This document shows positions 1-10,863 of a stretch of 64,000 nt of DNA, in pieces. This DNA comes from Azolla caroliniana (lineage: Eukaryota; Polypodiophyta): assembly GCA_043228905.1 (NCBI GenBank), contig JBHGNT010000005.1, forward strand, positions 22,258,001 to 22,322,000, in the 5' to 3' direction. A program made the translations under genes and the position numbers. The stretch's first letter is position 1. Each line of letters starts with the position of its first letter. The notes under the pieces are model-generated. The model saw only the letters and a list, made by a program, of their open reading frames with translations. It had not been told where the DNA came from and did not search any database.

Positions 1-2
1 AG

Positions 3-53
3 GACATTATGGATGAGCTTGAAGATACGGATGATGAATGTGATAGTGCATAG
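3..53 (+). CDS. Possible C-terminal end of an acidic protein, cut by the window edge
   Basis: Frame 3 reads sixteen codons rich in Asp and Glu (DIMDELEDTDDECDSA) and then a TAG stop at 51-53. An acidic tail followed by an AT-rich stretch could be the last exon of a gene or of a transposase whose body lies before the window. With only sixteen codons this is weak and could be chance. Confidence 0.25.
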   Translation, partial: DIMDELEDTDDECDSA

Positions 54-367
54 AGTCTTAAGCATTTCGAAGCATTACTTAGAAGTTAGAAGTTAGAACC
101 TAGAATTTAGAAATTACAATATAACGGCTCATAATCGCTTTAATTAAAACTTTTCTTTCTTATGTTAGTGTGATTTTGAAGACCTTCCATTTTTCTATAA
201 ATTGGTGATTTTTCCTTTTTTTTTTGAGTGAATTGAATAATTTTTATTATATAAATTTATTTTCCATAAACGAATGGTTTTATAATATTCTTGGAGCAAT
301 TTTATATTCTCGAATACTACGAATATTGCGGATGTCGAATACCACGCATATCACGCATGCTTCAATC

Positions 368-398
<31 letters not shown>

Positions 399-1340
399 GT
401 TTGTAATCAAGTAGATAAATGTGTGAATGTGTGTGAGTGCAAAATATGTATGGTACATGTTTATGAGGGAAATGTAAATTTGTGCTCGCATTTGTTTGCG
501 ATTGAGGTTTGCTATTTCTACATGAATTAGTCTATGGGAAAAGGAATATTTGTATTTATGTATGAGATGTTTAGGTGTGGTTGTGTGTGCCAATTTCTAG
601 GTGATATTATATATTTAGGAGTGGTTGTTTGAGAAGTGCATTGGAAGGTACGAAAAGGGTATTTAGGGAAATTAGTCCTCATCCTTTGACTAGTGGGTAG
701 AAAGTTGATTTGTTTGCCAAAGTTTGGAGCAAATAAGAAAAAAGAAAAGAAAAGAAAGGGTAGAGGAATAAGAAAAAAGGGGAGAGAAAAAGGTAGAGAG
801 AGAAGAGGAGAGAGAAAGAAAGAAAGAAAGAAAGAAAGGTGGAGGAGAACGTTTGATGAGGAGAACGTTCCAATTTCTCACCCAGAATCAGGATTCTTAA
901 AAATCTGGCATGTAGCTTGTGTTGAATTCTTCTCATCGACAATGTAAATGATCAATGTGGTAAGCTTCGGAGGGATATCCATTAGATGACTTCGTTGCTT
1001 CTTATAGTAGGTGGTCTCTAACACCCTCTTGATTTGTGAGTCTAAGCTTGTCCGAAATTTCAACTATGCTTCCACCTTGATCCCCTTACAATGAGCTCTC
1101 CTCTCACTTTTATAGGTCTCTGGAGCACCTCATGCAAATAAAAATGAGATTTTTTAGCACCCACACCTCGTTTTCTCACCTTTGCATGCAATCCTTTTCC
1201 TTGAGCGCTAGGAGCACCTCATGCAAATAAAAATAGTAGTCTTTTTTAGCATGCACACCTTTTCCTTGAGCGCTTGGTGTAAGCAAAATGCTGGTGTCCA
1301 TGACCATCCATTTGCATTCTTCTAATTGGTATTCACTTGA
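54..1340. other. Intergenic, low-complexity and short direct repeats
   Basis: No gene recognised. It holds a (TA)n tract at about 372-397, a purine-only tract at about 735-845 with GAAA repeats near its end, and a direct repeat of about 89 bp spacing (units starting near 1122 and 1211, each beginning GGAGCACCTCATGCAAATAA). Positions 283-372 resemble 52340-52425 (see findings). Confidence 0.6.
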
Positions 1341-1349
1341 TCTCTCGTA

Positions 1350-1430
1350 GTTTAAACAAGACTTGAACCCTTAAAACTTACACTTTTAGTATAAGCTCTT
1401 GATGATTGAGCTATGACCTCTTGTTGTCTT
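1350..1430 (-). repeat. tRNA-derived SINE-like unit
   Basis: On the minus strand a box-A-like TAGCTCAATCATCAAGAGC is followed about 35 bases later by a box-B-like GGGTTCAAGTC, the internal RNA polymerase III promoter layout of tRNA-derived SINEs. A partial second copy follows at about 1435-1505. No cloverleaf with a proper anticodon stem is evident, so it is not called a tRNA gene. Confidence 0.5.
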
Positions 1431-1504
1431 TAAGTTCATCCAACCCTTAAACTTTTGTCTTAGTGTAAGCTCTTGATGATTGAATTTTTGTTGTCTTTGA
1501 GTTC

Positions 1505-2280
1505 ATCTTATCATATGACCTATTTATACTTTTTTCCTACCCTTCAATCTTTTATCTATATCTAGTTTAATCCATTTCCTCATGCATGCACCTCACATCA
1601 CAACACCGTGTAGAAGTTGATTATATTCATTTATGAGAGAACGAACACATGATCGTGTAGAAGTTGATGGTGTGTCTGTCTATCCACTAGGTTTGAGGTC
1701 GTATCAGAACTCGATTGGTTACGACTTCTTGCACACCTTTGGTACATTCTAACAAAAGAAAACAAGATATATCGAGAAATTATTGTGACTAAAATATAAC
1801 AAAAGTTTTCTAAAATACAAACCTTTCACCCCGACACAACAACACAATTTACAGTTAAAAATTAAGGCTCAAGTAAAGAAAAAACGCAATAAATTATGCA
1901 CTTACCTAGAATTTGTGGATTGGGGCCAAGCAAGATGTGGTGTTTGAATTGCCATGGTCTAGGGAAGTACCCACGACTAAAGCTTTGGGTGTTCTTTGTG
2001 AGGTGATGGTTTTGGCTCTAGTGGCTATGAATGAGTTGTTGTTCTAGTAGGTGTTGGCAATGACATCCAAGAAACACTTAGTTGTAATTGGTCGACACAT
2101 TTATGAAGGTCATCGTACTCAAGCATCGCAAGAGAGATATGTGTAATGTCATATCCTCCTTGGTATAACCCAACACCATCATGAAATTTCATGTAGAGAA
2201 TAGAACGGTTGGGATGGTTTATGGTAATTCCTCAAGGTACGGCTCCATATTTACCTAAAACACATATGAAAATGATTTTA
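1505..2280. other. Intergenic, nothing recognised
   Basis: AT-rich sequence without a long reading frame or recognisable repeat. Confidence 0.5.
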
Positions 2281-2575
2281 GTGTGTATGTGTGTCCATGA
2301 ATGTATAATGATTGTATGAACTTGTATGAATGTATGATGGAATATGTGTGTGCAATGCGTAAGATTATATGAATGTATATAAGTTAGAATGTATATGTGT
2401 ATGTGTAGGATTGAATAAGTGCATATGAATGTGTATAAATGTTTGAATGCATGTGTGTATATGATTGATTAAAGGTTTGTATGAATGTGTAAAAATGATT
2501 GAATGTGTTTGTATGACTATATGAATGTGGATATAATTGAATAAGTGTGTGTGTGTGTGTGTGTGTGTGATTATA
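2280..2575. repeat. Degenerate TGTATGAA-type simple repeat with (GT)n
   Basis: The stretch is made of imperfect TGTATGAATG and TGTATA words and ends in a clean (GT)n run at about 2548-2571. It looks like a decayed microsatellite expansion. Confidence 0.7.
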
Positions 2576-2728
2576 TGCGTCTAATATCTTGTGTGTGTGG
2601 ACATGTTTTAGGGTGGAAACGTTGCATAAATTGTGTAGGCGTCGCTTAATGACACATGCTATTTGCATTGTTGTGCGACATGTTTTGCAAAAAATATGGC
2701 GTCGTTAAAGCCCTTATTTGTTGTAGTG
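2576..2728 (-). mobile_element. One terminus of a CACTA-type DNA transposon
   Basis: Read on the minus strand, the sequence from 2728 starts CACTACAACAAATAAGGGC, matching the CACTACAA-type end of plant En/Spm (CACTA) transposons. It is followed by repeated subterminal GACGCC/GCGACGCC words at about 2634-2703. The family normally ends in such TIRs with short subterminal repeats. No matching opposite end or transposase was found upstream, so this may be an isolated end or part of a larger element. Confidence 0.45.
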
Positions 2729-2999
2729 AACTAAGGTACGATCCATGTCCAAACTTGGTGGTATGAGACACATACAAGGGGGACTTGGATCCGTTTGTTA
2801 CCTCCACTAGGGGGTGGTCAAGTAGTCTAGAACCCTTTCTTCCTTATTTTCTCCTTAATTTTGTTGAACATTAATTTAGATTATTACAATTTACCTTGGC
2901 ATGTATACTAACATCATCTAAAACCAATATTTCTATATCCTCAGATGTTGTCTATATTTCCTCTATCTCTATTGAAAATGAATGCTGACTCGATTGTTT
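2729..2999. other. Spacer between CACTA end and copia remnant
   Basis: No feature recognised; it may include further decayed copia sequence. Confidence 0.4.
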
Positions 3000-3653
3000 A
3001 CCATGGTCGTCACATTTGGCTTTAGTATTTTCTTTCTCTTTTTTCTTTATGGCACATCAATCTTTCTTAAAATGCCCTTTTTATGATAATAATTACATTC
3101 AACATTTTTCTTTGTAGATTTGCTTCTACTCCTATCATTTCCATTATTGTTTCTAGTTTGATTTTTACTAGGTTGTTGGTTCTTGCGATAGCCAACCTCA
3201 TAAACATTATATGCATCTCTATTATATGAGGCAACAATGGTCTTCTTGTATGCCTACAACTAATGAAATATACTTTGTTTGAAACTCATTTAAATGGGTA
3301 GCCACATTATTAGTGTACATACTTCGTGCAAAGATAATAAAGCTTCCTTATGAAATATACTTGGTTTAATGTAGTCTCCTTCTCATAAGCATTGCACAAC
3401 ATTGCCTATAATTTCGTTGCAGATTCACGGTCTAAAACCGTGAAATATACAATGTCCGCCAAATACAATTTTATAGTGGAGATGACAATGAGATCAAGCT
3501 CTTCCCAAACTTCATTAGTCATCCCTTGAGGTCTCTTGGATTCCCACCAAACCCAAGGGGCTCAACTGGCTCCTTTGAATCCATATATCACACATTTGAT
3601 TCTTCCATAAGGAAAAATTAGATTTGTCAAACTTATGGGATCTCAAGGTGTTT
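3000..3653 (-). pseudogene. Ty1/copia gag remnant with zinc knuckle
   Basis: The minus strand reads KFDKSNFSLWKNQMCD near 3630, then EVWEELDLIVISTIKLYLAD near 3500, the usual gag signature of plant Ty1/copia elements, where this domain forms the capsid-like particle. Further on, near 3090-3060, a zinc-knuckle-like CNYYHKKGHFKKD appears with the second Cys and the final Cys changed, so the CCHC finger is broken. The frame shifts several times and carries stops. No LTR pair could be delimited. Confidence 0.6.
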
Positions 3654-4063
3654 CTTTTCCATGCATCCAATAGTTTCTATTGGAATCAAGAGAATTGCCA
3701 CATAAAGCACTCAAAACCTCGGACATTTCAGAAGTTATTGGAATGGAAAGAAAATTGCTTAACCGCAACCTTGAACTCCTAACGACGATTGGGATACACA
3801 AACTAGCCAATTTTCAGCCTAACTATCACCAAGTCTATGAAACTACATATACCCGAAACACCACCTTGTGCGTATACCACTCAATATTCAACGATGGCAT
3901 TTGGCATGCATCTTCCATGTTACTATTTTAGTGCCAATAGGCATTCACTAAGGGCATCTAGGATGCATCTTCTATGTCACGAACTCAATGCAAATAGACA
4001 TTCACTTAGCTATGGGCTCGGTTTTCGGCTCAAACCAAACTAAACGGTTTACAGTATCAAAAA
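3654..4063. other. Spacer with a short imperfect direct repeat
   Basis: Two imperfect copies of a segment of about 60 bp containing GCATCTTCYATGTYAC and AATAGRCATTCACT lie at about 3897-3955 and 3956-4010. No gene is recognised. Confidence 0.45.
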
Positions 4064-4362
4064 GCATATATGGTTTGGTTTGGTTTCGGATATTAGCTGA
4101 AGGTTTGGTTTCAGTTCGGTTTGATTTTTGAATTTTACTGTTCATAAGTTTATAAATGTATCAGTTCCGGTTTATGTGGTTCGGTTTGTGAAGACTGCAG
4201 TGTCAACAAGAGAGTTCAAAATGCATATATGGTTTGGTTTGGTTTCGGATATTAGCTGAAGGTTTGGTTTCAGTTCGGTTTGATTTTTGAATTGTACTGT
4301 TCATAAGTTTATAAATGTATCAGTTCCGGTTTATGTGGTTCGGTTTGTGAAGACTGCAGTGT
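4064..4362 (+). repeat. 159-bp tandem duplication rich in GGTTTGGTTT
   Basis: Two nearly identical copies start at 4064 and 4223 with GCATATATGGTTTGGTTTGG and end at GACTGCAGTGT. They differ at about one base in the shared part (GAATTTTACTG versus GAATTGTACTG). GGTTTGG/GGTTCGG words like these are common in the subterminal regions of plant hAT-type elements, and similar words lie beside the hAT pseudogene at 19.3-19.6 kb. Confidence 0.75.
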
Positions 4363-5230
4363 GAAGGAGAGTTGTGAAGGTCGATTCTCCCTCTGCCACA
4401 TGCGTGCAGGAACGATTCTGCTCCCTCCTTTCCCTCTGCATGCAACATGCCATCTCCCTCTTCCTGAGAAGATCAAATCTTCTTGTGCTTCTCCCGTGTT
4501 TCCCTTGTTTTTGCCATCGCTTGCATCTTCAGGACTTCAAGGTATGCTTTCTCTTTCCTCCTCCTCTTCCTCTTCATATGTTGTTGCGTTCTCTTGATCT
4601 TCATAGGTACAGATGAGTGTGGTATTGAAGGAGGTGTGGTGGTTAGGCTACCAACAAGCCAGATGAGTTTCCTGCACAACTCAATAAGATAATGTGGAAA
4701 AAATGTTAAAAGAACTTTGTGAAACAAAACAAAACAAAACAAAACAAGAAAGAAACATATCTCATGTTAGGAAGTGTGATCTTGTTTGCTTAACCAATTT
4801 GTTCTCTCAATTGTTGTACATTTGCTAACATTTGTGGCCATTTGTAACTTGTTCTATAAAAATAGCTCCCATAAATTTTACTTATGAAACTGTCTTATGA
4901 ATCATGACTCTATTCGTCCCATTGATATACGTTGTACTCTTATGACTGTATATATACTTTTGTTAGGATCTTTGTTATAAGGAATTTGATGGGATGTTAA
5001 ATTGTTCTCAACTGCATGCTTATATGTAAAGCAATCATGCAATGAGGTTCTCTTATGAGCATACACAGATAACTATGACTAGAGTTTCAAAGTTTAGAGA
5101 ATAACTTATGTTTTCCTCTCACTAAGAAATCATGGGATAGGCTTCTCTTATGAGCATACACATTATCTACAGTGGTTCAAGGTTTAGAGAATAAGTCATG
5201 TTGTCTTACTGACCCATAGTTGTAACTTTA
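4363..5230. other. Intergenic, nothing coding recognised
   Basis: A pyrimidine-rich patch at 4380-4600 gives short open frames with no recognisable domain. An (AAAAC)n run lies at about 4724-4746. Positions 5045-5120 and 5140-5200 share TCTTATGAGCATACACA and GTTTAGAGAATAA, an imperfect direct repeat. Confidence 0.5.
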
Positions 5231-7652
5231 TTAAGGAAAATCAGTCTTGCGGCATGTCCAGGGGTTGATGAAATTCCAAGGACTTTCTTCGACATATTCT
5301 GGGACGCAATCTCTGATACAACTGCGAAAGGCTTCCAGGAAATGTGGAGCACCAAACACATGCCATAGTGCAGAGGGGATGATCTACTTGATCCCCAAAG
5401 GAACAGGAAAAACGCAAAATATTCAAAATTGGAGGCCTATTGCTATTCTCATCATGATTTATAAGATCTATGCTAACATCTTGGCACAGAGAATTAAAAG
5501 CTTCATGCCTGATCTTATCCAGATTAACCAGACAGGTTTTATGTTGGATATATCAATCATCGATAATGTCTTGACTTTCTGGGAAGCTCTGGCAGTTGCA
5601 CGATCTAATAATCAAAACGTTGTTTGCTTAATGTTGGACTTTGAAAAGGCGTATGACAGGGTTGACTGAACCTTCCCCGAAAAGGTTATGGAAGCCCTAG
5701 GGATCCCTGCACCATGAATTGGTGCTGCAAAACCACTCTACAGAAACGGATCAAGTAGCCTCTTGCTGACTGGAAGAAAAAGGGCAAGGTTTCACCTCAC
5801 ATGATTGGTGAGGCAAGGCTGCCCATTAGCCCCCTTCCTTTTCCTCTTTATCTCTGAAGCAATGTCCGCCTACTTGAATAAGTCTGCAACACTTCCAAAA
5901 GGACTCTCGATCCCCAATTGCAAACAGGATCTGATTGATTCAGAGTTTGCAGGTGATACCATCCTTTTCTTGCATGGCTCCACCTCTAACCTTAACAAAG
6001 CAAAGGACATGTTAGAAACCTTCTATAGGGTGTCACGCACAAAAGTCAACTGGAATAAGTCTAAGGGCTTCAGGATGAGCTCACATGGATGCCTCGTTAA
6101 TCCTTGGAACCCCATTAAAGGCTTCCAATGGATTCCAGGGGTTCAATAGTCAAGTACCTTGGTTTTTCAATTGGAATCGACCTTGATAAAAGCCTGCAGC
6201 TGGATCACGTGAAGAAAAAAGTGTTTAAAAAGTTGAATGCCTGGTCTAAATCTAACCTATCTTTGGCTGACCGCATTTTGGTGGTCAATCAAGTCATGCT
6301 AGCCACCATATGGCACAACCTCAACTGTTGGATCTGGGACAGAACAAGTCTTCGATTAATCAAAGTGGCCATCAGAGGATACTTATGGGCGGGACAAGTC
6401 AAAGATAAAACTATAGCAAGGATCTCCTGGGATAGACTAGTTCTCCTGAAGATGGCGGGCTGGGTCTAATTGACCCTGAAATGCAGTGTCAAGCGCTCTT
6501 AGGAAAACTCCTGGTTCACAGCCTTTTACCAGGGAAAGAGGTATAGAAATGCTTTATCCGCAACCGCTTTGCAGTGTGGACTCCCAGGAGCAGTGGGCCG
6601 TGGACCCCCTCAGCACTATGGATTTTTAGTCTAGCCTGCACACCGAAGCGACCCCCTGCATTGGATGACTGAATCATCTACTCACTCATGGCGGCATGGA
6701 ACAGTGAAAAGGCAGTTCTTCACCTATACTATGGGCATAGGAAGGTGCCTACTACAAAACCTGGTAACTAAAACCCCAGTTAAAAATAGGTGTGCATCAC
6801 AAAGCGTACCTGACTTCTTCTTGCATAGGTTTTGGGAGAAACTATGGATTACCGATCTCCCCCAAAAAACGAAGTCATTTTTCTGGCTGCTCAGCCATCG
6901 TGACCTTCCTACTGGGGAATGGAACAACAAACCTGGATTGGACCCAACTTGCTGCTTGTGTGGTGAAGCGGCTGAATCACCTCAGCACTGTTTGTGGTCT
7001 TGTGTACAGACACAGGAAATATGGAAGTGAAGTTTACGGATACTAGCTCGTAGCGGAGGTTATGGAGAGGTCTCATGGGCGGCGGCCCACTGGCTCACGA
7101 CGAACCAGGAATCATGTTTTCCCCAATTCATCGAATCGCCCCCCTTCATGCAACTGGAGCAACGAACTATTAGCGACAACCGATTCTCCATCCTGGTCAC
7201 AATCAAAGTCAGCAAAACTGAAGTCATTGTGGACCATACTTGCAGGTCTAACAACATGGCATGTATGGAAGCCTATCCCGCGAGTAGAGGTGGTCATGGA
7301 ACATTGGGATCACCTCATCACCTTCCTTGGTGGGTCATATGAAGATATTCAAGGCAAAACGGACTGAGCATCCAGGACAACGGGCAACCTTCATTTTGAA
7401 ATGGAGTGGAATGACGATGTTGCGATTGCAAGGCGACAATATACAATGGTGCTATCTCACGCTGCAATGGCTCTTCCCACCGAGGACTCCCCCCATGCTA
7501 CATTCCCCCACCATCCATGGACTGAAGAAGGATCCCTCTAGTTTAGAGTTAATCGAAGCCAGGGAGCTCTATATGAGGCCTGGCCTTTGTACATATGATA
7601 TCTCCTGTATTTCTTCCTAACTAATGGGTAGCATATTTTATTTGGAAAAAAA
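5231..7652 (+). mobile_element. LINE A: 5'-truncated, decayed plant L1-type retrotransposon
   Basis: The homology to LINE B (8.4-15.4 kb) begins inside the reverse transcriptase domain and runs to the 3' end. Visible pieces in order are WRPIAILIMIYKIYANIL and the conserved RT block LMLDFEKAYDRVD (5380-5669), RQGCPLAPFLF with a mutated catalytic motif FAGDT instead of FADD (5805-5960), the thumb and connection region (6128-6469), and a zf-RVT region LPTGEW with CCLCGEA and HCLWSC (6830-7030). Stops and frameshifts break it into at least four frames. The 3' end CTAACTAATGGG with TTTATTTGGA then poly-A matches the ends of LINEs B and C. A 7-base AACTTTA lies at 5224-5230 and again at 7653-7659, a possible short target-site duplication. 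Confidence 0.85.
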
Positions 7653-8420
7653 AACTTTAATCAATGGTGATTAATAATCACCATTATTGCCATAGTAAAA
7701 AGAAACTAATCTAGGAAAAGCTTCTCATGACCGTTCTCTTGCTATATTTGACACAAAAATGACCTTCTTTCAACCTAGAATAATAACAAACATTGAGGAG
7801 CATGTATGAGTTATTTTTGCGTTAATAAAGTTGAGAAATTACGACATGTTGGGTTGCAATGAAATGTTTCTTATTGCAATGGAGTTGTGTGGATAAGCCA
7901 CTTAGTGCCTTAACTAGATGATATAGCTAGCCTATAAAATCAACCTTTTTATTTATTTTTCATATTGAATGCGTGGAGTAGTTTTTATCAAAATAAAAAA
8001 CACATTTGTTTGAGGAATTTGGTAATTGGCCATTAATTGAACATGTGGTTCTTTCAAGATATGTGGACACTCAATTTAATTTCTACAGGTATACATGTAT
8101 ATTGAGTACTAATGAAACCTTTATTACCACTTTTCTCACCATGGAAACTTAACATTAGGCAAGTTTTGAAAGAGAATTAGAAGAAAGCAACAAAAGTTGA
8201 AGGCAAATGTTGAAATGTAAGGAAAGGCATACAAATGTTTAGGGATTGAACTACAAGATAGAATATGAATGTTATTAATGTTCGTTGGTCAACATGAATG
8301 GGTAATATATGTAATGAATGTGCACATGTTAAACACAATAAGGGAATTAGTAATGAAATTGTATTTGATTGTTATATAAGGCAAGCTTCTAACATACATA
8401 CAAAACAAATTCATCTATTT
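7653..8420. other. Intergenic, with a small palindrome
   Basis: Directly after the LINE A tail a near-perfect palindrome AATGGTGATT-AAT-AATCACCATT lies at about 7663-7686. The rest is AT-rich without a recognised gene. Confidence 0.5.
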
Positions 8421-8981
8421 AATATAACTAAAATAGGCGGGGGCCTGACAGAGCGATGGCGAGGAGCAGGAGCAGAGAATGGCGTGAAGAGGAAATGGCG
8501 AGCAGGAGCAAGAGCAGGAGCAGAGAATGGTGTGAAGAGGAAATGGCGAGTAGGAACAGGAGCACGGTGAGGAGCGCTCGCGTTGGATAGTTGTGTGTCG
8601 TTGTCCAAGATCTCGCGCAACGGCTATCGCAGGAGGGAGTCTCGGCCGCTCGTCAGTGGTTGTCGGCTACACAGAGGGCATTGAATGAGTCCCCTACCCC
8701 TACAATGTCAGGGAATCACTTTGAGGAGATGTTGTGAGGTAGGGAAGATGTGGAAAGTGAATGACGTTGTTCCTACAAAAGGAAAGGCTTCCTCCCATCG
8801 TCCTCGTTGGCCTTCGCTTCCCTTGCGGCAACAAACCTCTCGTCGGATCGCACGCTTGAGATCAGGACAACCAGGGAAGGCACTGGACAGGTCTACAACA
8901 TTGGAGGCTAGAACATTAGGAAGGCGCCACATGCTCATGCCACATTCCCCAATCAACGAGTGCGACGACAATCTTTAGGAG

Positions 8982-10863
8982 ATGGATATCCTCAACCTTC
9001 CTCCAATGGACATAGTTGGAATAGGTATGGATTCGTACCCCCCAGCTGAAATACTAGGTACAAGTATGCATCCAGACCCGCAGAATGAGGAGCAGATAGG
9101 CGGGGGGTTGACCATGGGACATTCCGAAATGAACACCAAGGAAGGCTTGGGCAATGTCATGATAGTAAAGGAGAATAATGACATTGGCCAGGTTCAAGAG
9201 AAGCAGGTGGAGGAGGGCATTGATGAAAGAAAAGGGATCGACCTTTATCTTTCTCCGGCAGAGAATCGTAGATTGATGGAAGAAGTGGGCCGTTTAAAGT
9301 GTTCATCGTTCATATGTTGGTTGTTAGGAGGATGACCAAGTAAAGGGATGTTAAGGGACATGTTGCAGGCAACCCTTTTGGATAAAATGCCGCCTATCCA
9401 GAACATTTTGAGAATGGGCCTCAACTATTACCATGTGATCTTAGAAGAAGGCCATACTGTGCAAGAGATTCTGGACCACAAATGGATTACACTGAAGTAT
9501 GGCAAAGCCATGATTTTGGAATGGAGTCCAGACTTCGATGCAAAGGAAGAGAATAAAAAAGCGGGCACACCGATGGTCATTTCAGTATGCTTCCCCCCTA
9601 CCCTTCCAACTCCACCATTTGATCCCAAAGCTCGCACACAATATAGGGGTGGTATGTACAACGAAACCTTCATTTGTAGATAAGGTAGCAGAAATGCCGA
9701 AGATGAAGGTGTTGGTTAGTGACATTAAAAAACTACCATAAGAGATTAGAGTTCACACGGAGGACTTTGGCCTAAGGGTGGTGAAGGTTGGTTATAAAGG
9801 CTTGCCGGGTCAATGCTTTGCATGTAAGGAGATGGGCCATATGGCCAAACACTGCCCTCGGTATGGGAATGCAAGAGCGGATAGGGGACAACAAGACAAC
9901 AAGTTGCCGGATATCCCAAATTCAGGGACGACAGGCCACATGGTCTTGGTTCACAATGTGAAGCAAGTAGTAAAGGAAAAAGGATGGATATCGCCGAGGA
10001 AAGTGGCCAAGCCTGGCCTCCATGGTCTTACCGGCCCACCTACAAGTGGAGGTTCCATTTCGAATAGATTTGACATCCTATCACAAATGGAACCCCACGA
10101 AGGCGAAATAATTTTAGCAACTCCATTTGATTTATTGCCACGAGTCGAGACCCACGAAACACTCGTAGAGCCCTCTTACGGCTGTGGCAGTAGATCTTCA
10201 TCAGACCTGAGAATGGTTAAGGCCTGTATTAGGAAAGGGAAGGACAAGGAAAGTGAAGTGGACATCAGGAATACTGAATCGCAAAAAATGATCGCATAGA
10301 TTGAGGGTGGAAATCCCTCGTCTGTGGGTGTTGAGTTTGTTATGTTGCAAGCATTGAGGATGCAAGATACGCAGGTACCCAAGATCGTGGTGAACATTGG
10401 TAATCCAAGGGGAAGAGTGCACGGGTGGACTAGAGCACACATGGTCCTCTTCAACAGCAACTCAGGTAGATCGAAGACTGGTTGTTCTTTTGACTTGGAG
10501 CCTGATTTGAAAGATGAAAGGGGAGAAGACTCGTCCTTGAAGTCGTTTTGTAACAGGGCATCATTATGTCTCCAATACCTTACATTTGAAAATGAGGATG
10601 TGGGGCTGCAAACATTATGGAAGAGCTCCCCAATACAAGGGGAGCTTATGGAACTTGCTCAAGATGTTCCAGTGGTTTGCATATGGAAGGTACAGGATCT
10701 AGGGCTGAAGCCTGGTTTGTTCCACTTCCATTGTGCTGAAGTACCCGAGAATCAAGAATGGAAAATAAGTATGGAGTGGGAATTTATATGGCGTATGGTA
10801 GAGACATATTTGTCGAGCATGGGAGACTCCCGCTTGGCTTTTTTTGTGAACCCAAGTCAATGA
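8982..10863 (+). pseudogene. LINE B ORF1: nucleic-acid-binding protein, DUF4283-like plus CCHC knuckle (broken)
   Basis: ORF1 proteins of plant L1-type LINEs bind the element RNA. The likely start is ATG 8982, although GC-rich in-frame sequence lies further upstream. Reading in pieces: 8982-9335, then after a frameshift 9348-9683 with HVILEEGHTVQEIL and GKAMILEWSPDFDAKEE, typical of the DUF4283 fold. Another shift near 9590 leads to KVLVSDIKKLP, a TAA stop at 9739, and then CFACKEMGHMAKHCP at about 9814-9858, an intact C-x2-C-x4-H-x4-C zinc knuckle. A TAG at 10297 interrupts the tail, which is otherwise open to the TGA at 10861-10863. That stop overlaps the ORF2 start. At least two frameshifts and two nonsense codons make it nonfunctional. 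Confidence 0.75.
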
